Shown: piece after piece, positions 1-8,500 of the stretch
How positions within the stretch are numbered: position 1 is the stretch's first letter
Layout: each line of letters opens with the position of its first letter
Source of the DNA: Elysia marginata
Lineage: Eukaryota; Mollusca; Gastropoda; Plakobranchidae
Assembly (NCBI GenBank): GCA_019649035.1
Contig: BMAT01002766.1
Coordinates: 275,839 to 315,089, forward strand
Reading direction: 5' to 3'
DNA: 39,251 nucleotides
Position numbers and translations under genes: made by a program
Notes under the pieces: model-generated
Database searches by the model: none
Told to the model about the DNA's origin: nothing
What the model saw: the letters and a program-made list of their open reading frames with translations, nothing else

Positions 1-136
1 CCTTTTTTTTTCTTTAATTTTGTACATGCACCTTTTGTTTTTCTTTTTTTTTGTTTTGAACTGTTAATGGATTATGTTTTGTACAAAATTGTCATTATGT
101 CAGCATTGTTTGTTTGGGTAGATGTAATGTTGTAAA

Positions 137-206
137 GAGCTTTGAGCCTACATGTAGGAAGAGGCGCTACAAAATAACTTCATTATTATTATTATTATTA
201 TTAGAT
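137..206 (+). repeat. LINE 3' end with (ATT)n tail
   Basis: The sequence has gagctttgagcc, then gaggcgctac, then a (ATT)n tail. The layout matches the 3' end of the LINE at 26400-28995 (gcgctctgagcatc, taaagcgc, then ATT repeats). Only the tail region lies in the window. The upstream T-rich sequence to position 1 may belong to the same copy. Confidence 0.55.
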
Positions 207-1560
207 AGCAACTTCAGGTATGTCTTTCCAAATAGAAAGACCAGAGAAAGAAAAAAGTTCTCTCACTGAGAGCCTTTAAATCAATTCTAGGAACTGCATA
301 TTTGAACTGCTAGACCTTAATGCTCTTGATGGGCTATAAGCTAAGATTTAAAAGGCAAGAATGGATATTGTCATTAATGCTTTTGAAACCGAAAAAATTT
401 CAAGTCTATGCTCAATTCTAGCTTCCGTGGGCAGCCTTTTACAAGTTAAGTAAATTGGTGGGGTTAAATGTCCATGTTTTGATTTTTCAATAACTAGCCT
501 GGCTGTGTTAATATTGAATGCCCTGCAGCAAATATACAGCAAATTTAAAGGCAGTGTTCAAAAGCATCAGCATGGACCTCAGTTCTTCTTGTTTTAATTG
601 AAAGGACTAGCTGATTTACATATGCAGTGGATCTCGAATCCAACAAACTTTGCAAGAAAATATAAAGAGTTTGCCGAAGCCAAGGTTTGTTGAAAGCAAG
701 GTCTCTTTAAAGTAATCTAAAACAAACCAAAGAGTAACGTTCTACACTATTGATCAACCCTGAAACATTTAAAACTACGAAGAATAGAATAGCCTTTTTT
801 TTTCTTTGATATATTCTTATCACTCACTCTCTTTGATACTGTAAAAGCTATATATTGCTGATAAAAGAAAAACATACCATGAAAAAAGGCTAAAAAGATC
901 AACCATTAGTTTCAAAATCACTTCTGGTTTATTGAAAACAAGGTTGGTCTGAAATAGGTTTGTTCCATCCATACATGGAAATTTGTAAAGGTTAAAGAAG
1001 AAAAAAAAACGAGATTTTATAACAGATCATTGATTGCAAGGGTTCGTTGAATCCAAGGTTTTTGGAGACAAGGTTCACTGTAGCAGTGATGGATATTTCT
1101 TAACAACCTTAATTTCTTGAGGAAGAATGGGCTTGTACAACAAGAGAGGCAACTAAATCCTTGGTTGCCATTGAAAGGCTAGCATTGATATTCATGATGC
1201 TAATGACTAAAAAGTCAAAATTCAACTCTGAAGGCCATGTTTTCATTTCTAAAAGGTATAAAATGTACTTTACATAAGCTTCCCTTTCAAATAACATATT
1301 CTTCTGTAATATGCAGTGGAAAATGTTTTGAATTGAAGATAATTAATTTCTACAACTAATACCAGTCATATGAATAGTGCAGGCACAATCAGTACAGATT
1401 GAAAGATTTCAAGTGCAAAATTTTCTGTGGGTTGAAGTAGGTTTAAGTGAATATGGCTGCATGACCCTGCATAACCCTTGCCTTTGATATGATTCAGACC
1501 CTCAATTTACAGTAGCTTTGGCCCCAAAGGCCTTATCACTCAAAGAAACATAACTTTTAC
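207..1560. other. No gene seen; expected location of part of the last intron of the nAChR-like gene
   Basis: AT-rich sequence without recognisable domains. Short minus-strand frames at 348-542 and 1109-1297 carry no M4-like hydrophobic segment, so they do not supply the missing nAChR 3' exon. Confidence 0.5.
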
Positions 1561-1568
1561 CCTATCAC

Positions 1569-2124
1569 TAGTGCCGGGATTGGTATCAATATCAGATCAA
1601 TACTTGCGATACCAATGCCAACCTCGAAATTGCGAGGTAAGGCGACAACCTTGAAGTTTTGAGGTCAGGCAAAAACAATGGTGTTCCCCTTTAAGGCAAG
1701 AATCGAAAGTTGCATTGCGAGGTACCAGTCCTGTCTCTCTAGCTGATTAGTTGACGAGATGTCACCGCTAGCCCACTTCTTCACTCCGTTGCGACTGCTT
1801 TATTTAGATAACGTGGAGTTCAAAAGGCTAGGCCTAGGTGATAATGAGTCTCAGCAAGAATTTCGTGAAGATGACATTTTCTTTGGTACAGTGATGCACC
1901 TTGGCAATAATGTCGGCATATCCCATTTACATTTTTTTTTGTCTATCCCTGCCCCTTTTACCTTTCTGCTAGGACAAAAAAAAGCCAGGAGCAGCTAGTG
2001 ATACCATAGACCTATACCAAAGCTGTGAAGATAGTATCAATCCTAACCTCGATACTTTCGATACCAAGACCTCAGAGAATCGTATACTTCAAGGTTGTAA
2101 AAGGAGGGGATCGGCCCGGCAGTA
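1569..2124. mobile_element. hAT-like MITE with 8-bp target duplication
   Basis: A 556-bp element begins TAGTGCCGGG and ends CCCGGCAGTA, so its 10-bp termini are inverted with one mismatch. It is flanked by CCTATCAC (1561-1568) and CTTATCAC (2125-2132), an 8-bp target duplication with one difference, as hAT elements make. There is no transposase. The interior is rich in gatacc/ggtatc strings in both orientations. Confidence 0.7.
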
Positions 2125-2309
2125 CTTATCACCCCTAAGCTTTTTCTTTTAAGTTTCATGCCAAAGGTTTTTACTTGGCTCTCTCAAGCAACTTGCTAAT
2201 TTAAATCAGAAGATCCAAATGGCACCAAACACAACTATTGAATTCACTACTAATGTCATACCTGAAATCTTTCATTTTTTTTTCCACTTAGTTTGATAAG
2301 AAGCATTAC

Positions 2310-2569
2310 CTTGTCAATGGTGTAAGATCTGCAATTTTGTCCTCTTCCCCTCCACCTCCGTTACAGAAACTCTGCAGTGGCTGGTTAACTCCTCCTCCTC
2401 CAGCTACTCCTCCCTCCCTTCTCTCCAGATCTTGCAGTGTTTCCTCTATCTGGCCTCTCCTTGAGGAGATATGAACATCAGAGGAGGCATAAGAGGCATA
2501 CAGGTTGCTGATTGGTCCATAGTCTCCGATACAGAGAATACGGCGAAGACTTCGGCGGCCCAAAAATAT
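2310..2569 (-). CDS. nAChR-like gene exon 9: cytoplasmic M3-M4 loop
   Basis: This 260-nt exon is phase 0 to 2, with acceptor CTGTCACAACCAG and donor GTAATGC. It encodes residues 372-457 of the intracellular loop. A basic start (G-R-R-S-L-R-R) is followed by a serine/tyrosine-rich stretch, an acidic amphipathic segment around [14 protein letters not shown] that could be the start of the MA helix, and two glycine runs. The next exon, with M4, was not found between 1 and 2300. Confidence 0.88.
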
Positions 2570-5500
2570 CTGGTTGTGACAGAAGGACAGAAATAGAAAA
2601 TAATTCATTGTTATACCAAACAAAATCTCTCTCTCTCTCCAGCCCTCCCTCCCTCCTCTTTCTCTCTCACTCACTCTCTCTTTCTTTCTTCCTCTTTGTA
2701 TACTCTTTTCCTCAGCAAGTTTCCTTCATTCCCCGAACTCACCGAGTGAAGCCAAGCAGGCAGAGGTTTCCTGCGGCCTCCTCTGACACTGATGTTGGCT
2801 GTGATGACGGACGCCACCACACTAATGATTGTCAGGATCATGGTGCCAAGGTAGAAAGAGCCTGTGGAAAAAAGAATATGATACAGGAGTCCCTTAGAAG
2901 ATTGTTCATGCTTCAATAGCCTTTAACAAACAAAAAAAAAGAATGTTTGTACAATACAGTAAGGATATTTTGAATCCCATTTTAGCAAAATATACTCTGA
3001 TCTATCTACTGTTTAAATTATCAGTATATAAAATTCAAGAAGAATGTAAAATGGTGTCAAGATTTGCATGATTTGAACTTGACTGTCTCTAAGCAAAGAA
3101 GAGTTAGCAAATTTGACAGACAAGGAAAAGTAAAATCTCTTTTTTTTAACTTCCTACTTGGGTCCCTTCTTGACAAGCTCAAGCACAAGCTATGAAAAAA
3201 TAGCTATTTAACAGTTTTAAGCCCCTTTCTATATTACTCAAAAAGTGAGATGGATGATATAATAATATGTCTTGTATTCCAGCAAAATTAGCATTAAGTT
3301 GCACAGCGTAGTTTTGAGATACAGGCCTTCAAAGTTTGGTGGATAATCAGAAGTCAAAACTTTTTTTTTTAACTTTAAATATTGACGCCAAAACCATTTT
3401 TAAACAGTTTTTACACCTCAGTTATTGAAATCTCATGTTTTATGGGTTTAATTTCACTTGGTATTGTTGCTGAGGACTTAACTCCTTTATAGCTGTCTAA
3501 ACTGTAAACACAGTAATATTTTCTTCCCTTTCAGAAATTTCACAAGTCCTAACCCTGCTGATTCCAAACAGCTATAACTTCACAAAGAAGCACAATTTAC
3601 CTTTTCTGTTTGCTGTACTTGCAAGGAGAAAAGAGGAACTTTTATGTGATACCAATATCTTAAATATTTCCAATTTAGAGTTAAAACCTAATTGGAGTGG
3701 TTTAAGACATATGGCTAAATCAATATTTTTCCTAATCTTACATTCTCCTTCAGGTGGACAGCTCTCATAAGGCCAACCGTTTTAGACAACTTCATAGAAA
3801 TTCCATGACTTGTTATCTTTTTTATATTAATTTTGTGCAGTAAGATGAGTTTTTAAATTTCATCATGAAGTTTAGCCATTTTCTTCCAATAGGAAATTAA
3901 ACTTCAGAAGAAAAAAAAATGTGAAAATGTACCATACTTAAAAAGAGTATGAAACAAATGTGTAGGTATCCAAAAAAACCCTTTGATTTTCCCATAGTTG
4001 ACCTTCATTTAAAGTGAAGGGTTAGTTGTGTTTTACTCACAGATTTTTGGAAGAGAGCCATGGTTGAAAGGTATGGCTTGCTGCAAGATGCTCATCAAAA
4101 GAATGAGACACAGCAACAGCAGCATACCTAAGTTGAGAATAGATCACAAAATGAAAACAACTTTAGCTCACTATTGAAATGGGCATAACAGAACGTTGTA
4201 ACATCATGCCATTGAGAGTGTTTTAATGTAAATGAGAGATAATGGTTTAAAAGCACATGTAAAAAGATCCAAATTTAAATATGAAACAGAAGAAGATACA
4301 GTACTCACAAAACTACTCTTTCCTTTTTACCTAATGATTCAAATGAACAGAAGTTTTAATGTGTTTCCATAAATTATTGTTGATTTTGTGAAAACATTGA
4401 CACTTGAAAGCTCAGAAAATTGCAATGCCTTTGTGATGTAAAAATTGTGACATCCGAATTGTCTGTAGTGGTTAAGCAACAATTGATGAAAAACTGATAT
4501 AAATTCTAAAACCACAGAAAGATCCTCCGTCTTACAATCAATATTGGTCATCATTTCAAACAATTTAACCTTAACTCATGGTGTAGCTCTGTACTCACAA
4601 ACTTGTTTTCTTTCTTTCTTTAAAAAGTTACTCCAAACATTTCATTAGAATGATCAAAGTTTATAGAGTTCTCAAAGCTGCTGTCAAAATTAACTTTGTT
4701 TTTTCAATAACTATAAATGTTATCATTTCCTAGATGGAACTTTGTGAAAATACATCAATGATTATGATTTGATACTTGTGTATTTTTTTCATTATCATAA
4801 TTTTGCTTTTTTTTTTAACATGAAAAATAATCTAACTGAAAAAAATTAGAACTATCTTCAAACAATTCTACATCCAGGCCAAATGAGTATGAAGTCCTAA
4901 ATTTTCTTTTGGGGGAAATACCCTTTAAGGGTGTATTTTTTTTCTGTTTCTATATATTTCAAGTCAACGGAATTTTTTATATCTGTCCACAACATATTGA
5001 TAAATTACTTTAACTTTTCATTTTTGCATGCTTAGAAAAAGGTCTTGTTCAACTCAGCAACCCCTTTGAATGTGAAAACTGCCAAATCTGACCCTTTTAC
5101 TCTGGATGCAATATATTTAGAACATGTGACATGGTTCAAAATGTTTTCAAGAATAATTTTAAAACTTTCTTCCAAAATTAATATTAGAGTTTCAAAACAA
5201 GAGATCTTTTCTTTATACAAGACTATAGATCTTTATATTCCTGATGGGTATAAATTTTTGCGAAGAAAGTTTTTTTATTTCAAGAGACCCACAAAAGCAT
5301 ACAAGTCTCAACCAGGAAAAGTCTTTGAGTAACAAACCACAATGATATCAAATATTATAAATATTTTTCAATCTTTTTTTTTATTCAACTAAATATGTTT
5401 TACTGAACATAAAAATTATCTTTACACTTCTTCAAAATTTCTATCTCTTCCTTTGGCTCAAAATTGATTTTTCACCATTCTCATGATCATTTCACTCCTC

Positions 5501-8500
5501 ACCAAACGTCGTCTTGTCATGGCTGTTAGAAGGAACAAGATATATAACCGGCACAAGAAGACCCAGCACCGCTGCAGGCACCACCGTGAGGTAACGATAG
5601 AACTGCGGACGCCGTCTCAGTTTGGTTGTGATGGTGATGAGGGTGAACGGCTGCTGGCAGCATTCGTACTTCTTGAGGCTTAGACGCGCACGGGCTCGGT
5701 TGTCGACGAGCTCCCACTGGGGGTGTTGGTGTGCCAGGTACGACGAATCTTCCTCATTCAGGACAACATCCATCTCGGTCTGGTTGGCTATAAACTGGAA
5801 TCAACACAACAAAAAAACATTAAAAATTAGAATTGCTGTTGATACTGTGTGATGTTGCTTGAATTTTACGTAATGAGCTGTTTTGTGAGCCTGATATCAG
5901 AAAATCTAATTTTTTTTTAAAAATCGCCTTTCAAAAACCTACTCTTTTCTTTTTACCTATAGTTCAAATCAACAGAAGTTTTAAAGTGTTTCCATAAATT
6001 ATTGTTGATTTTGTGAAAACATTGACACTTGAAAGCTCAGAAAATTGCAATGCCTTTGTGATGTAAAAATTGTGACATACAAATCAGCTAAAACCACAGA
6101 AAGATCCTCCGTCTTACAATCAATATTGGTCATCATTTCAAACAATTTAACCTTAACTCATGGTGTAGCTCTGTAATATTTAAGAACATGACTGATTATT
6201 ATCTTTTTTAGAAAATTACACTAAATTGATTTCCATATTTCTGTTTCTCCTGAGTAACCCTGTCCCATGGGTTAAGGTTTCTGAAAGAGAAACGATTTCC
6301 TGCATATTTTTTTTCTTTTAACTAAGTTCAATATTTCAAGATAATAATTATGTTAAGATTTTTTTTTACAGGGAAGGATAAAAAAATCAAGAATAGAGAA
6401 AACCGCATTGAGCGTAAAAGGATCACACCCATTCTACTATTAAGCAGTCAAGTCATTTAAACACAAACTTGAATACCCTGCAGTTTAAACTTTGTCCTTA
6501 AACTCTGTCAGTTGACTTAAAAGAAGTTGCAGTTTTTGCCAACATATAATGCCAACATATAAAATCACAATTTTATCATTCAGCATAATTTCATCTTACA
6601 GACCTAAATTTCTGAATTATGAAGGATTTTTGCAGAGCACCACACAAATGATATAGCAATCATTCTCACAGCCAGAATCATCATACTCTAGAACTGTGTA
6701 AACCTACGGTGACATTCATTTCCCATGAGGTGTACATCCAGGAGCCAAACACCATGCTGCATGACTGCTCATCGTAGGGAAAATCTCTCAGGTCCATGGG
6801 GCATGTGCTGTACAGAGTGAGCATGGGTACCAGCACCACTGTCCCATCGTATGTCACGGTAACCGTAGACTCGTAGAGCGATACTGGAGGCTGTTGGTAG
6901 GCTCTGAGGACATAAGGGCAAGTAAAGATGTGACCTAATTTTACAAACTCTAACATTAAAACCCTTTCCCATCATGCCAGTAGAGCCTTTCTTATGGCCA
7001 GAGAAGATAAGTAACCTGCATTTGCGTAATGCAGAATAACGTAAAAAGCTTAAGTTTGCACAATTCGAAATTCTATTTAAAGTAGAAAAAATTTCCCCAT
7101 TCTATTTCTTCTTAAAAGAAAATAATATTTTAACGATTCTAGCTCTGAAAGATCTGTTGCCTTTAATGTGAAGATTGACTGATTAAAAATTTAAATACTT
7201 ACACACTGTAAAGTACAAGGTCTGGTACGCAATTAAATACTTACACATTGTATAGTACAAGGTCTGGTACCCATTTAAGTACTTACACATTGTATAGTAC
7301 AAGGTCTGGTACCCAATAAAGTACTTACACATTGTATAGTTCAAGGTCTGGTACCCAATTAAGTACTTACACATTGTATAGTACAAGGTCTGGTACCCAA
7401 ATCCTTGAGGCGGGTAAACGGATTGTGCGCACACCTTGATAATCTGTCACATTCCACTGAAGGCGGGGATCCTTCCAAATCTAGCAACCAACAGCAACAA
7501 AATCTCTTCAATAATTCAATAGGAAGTAGCTTTAAATTTTGCTATTAATTTGCGTTATTTGAATTTTCCACAATTCTTTAGCCCTATAGGATGTAGCTTA
7601 GAAGTAGTTAATCAACTAACATTATTTGCTAGGCAACAAAAGCACTTTTGAAATGGAAACTTTTTTTTTTACTAACAAAGAAAATAGATGTGTCTCGCAT
7701 TCTGTCCATATGAGTCATAAGTCGAAAGGCTTAGTTTAGAGATGTAGGCTTATAAAGTTTAGTATATGTTCAGAAGTCAAATTTTTTTTTGTTTTAGATA
7801 TTGACGCTAAAACCATTTCTAAACAGTTTCCACACCTAATGGATGTTCGAATTTCTTTTTTTTGTGTTTAATTTTAATTGGTATTATTGCTAAGGGCTCA
7901 ATACCTTTTTAGCTGTCTAAACTTTAAATGCTGTTTTCTCCCCTTTCTGAAATTTCACCAGTCCTAACTCTGCCAACTTCAAACGGCTCTAACTCCATAC
8001 AGAAGCATGATAGAGCTTTTTCTGTTTGTTGCATTTGAAAGTAGAGAAAGTAAACTTTTCTATGATTTCATTATCTGACTACATTCTAATTTCGACACAA
8101 GACACATTTGGACAGGTTGCAAGACATATATATTTGTGTACCAGCATGAAAAAATGTGTTGAGTTGCAATTTTATGTAATTTGACAAAAAAAATATATAT
8201 ATAAAAAATAAAGCTTTTCAAGGCATCAAGTATCAGCTCTAATGACCAAAGTATAAAATTTTCATACCAAATATTACTTTTACTTTCTCTGTTCAGTCAT
8301 GAACACATATCACTAATAGGCAAGAAAACTCATAAACCTCAAATAAAAATTGTGCTTTAAACAATAAAGAAACAATTCAGATTTGGATTGAAAGAAATTT
8401 TATGCAAGTCATTATGGAGCATCTTCAAAAAATAAAAACAAGGTGCAGGAAAAAAAAGTATTTAGCTTATAACATAATCATTATAAGGGAGGAAACTCTG

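Noticed and set aside
2512..2919. Plus-strand 135-codon frame
   Set aside because: It is antisense to exons 8 and 9 of the nAChR-like gene and their GA-rich intron.
5483..5852. Arginine/histidine-rich plus-strand frames
   Set aside because: They are antisense to nAChR exon 6.
7183..7434. Repeat protein with [12 protein letters not shown] units
   Set aside because: It is an out-of-frame reading of the 42-bp tandem repeat. The exon frame reads W-V-P-D-L-V-L-Y-N, then the donor.
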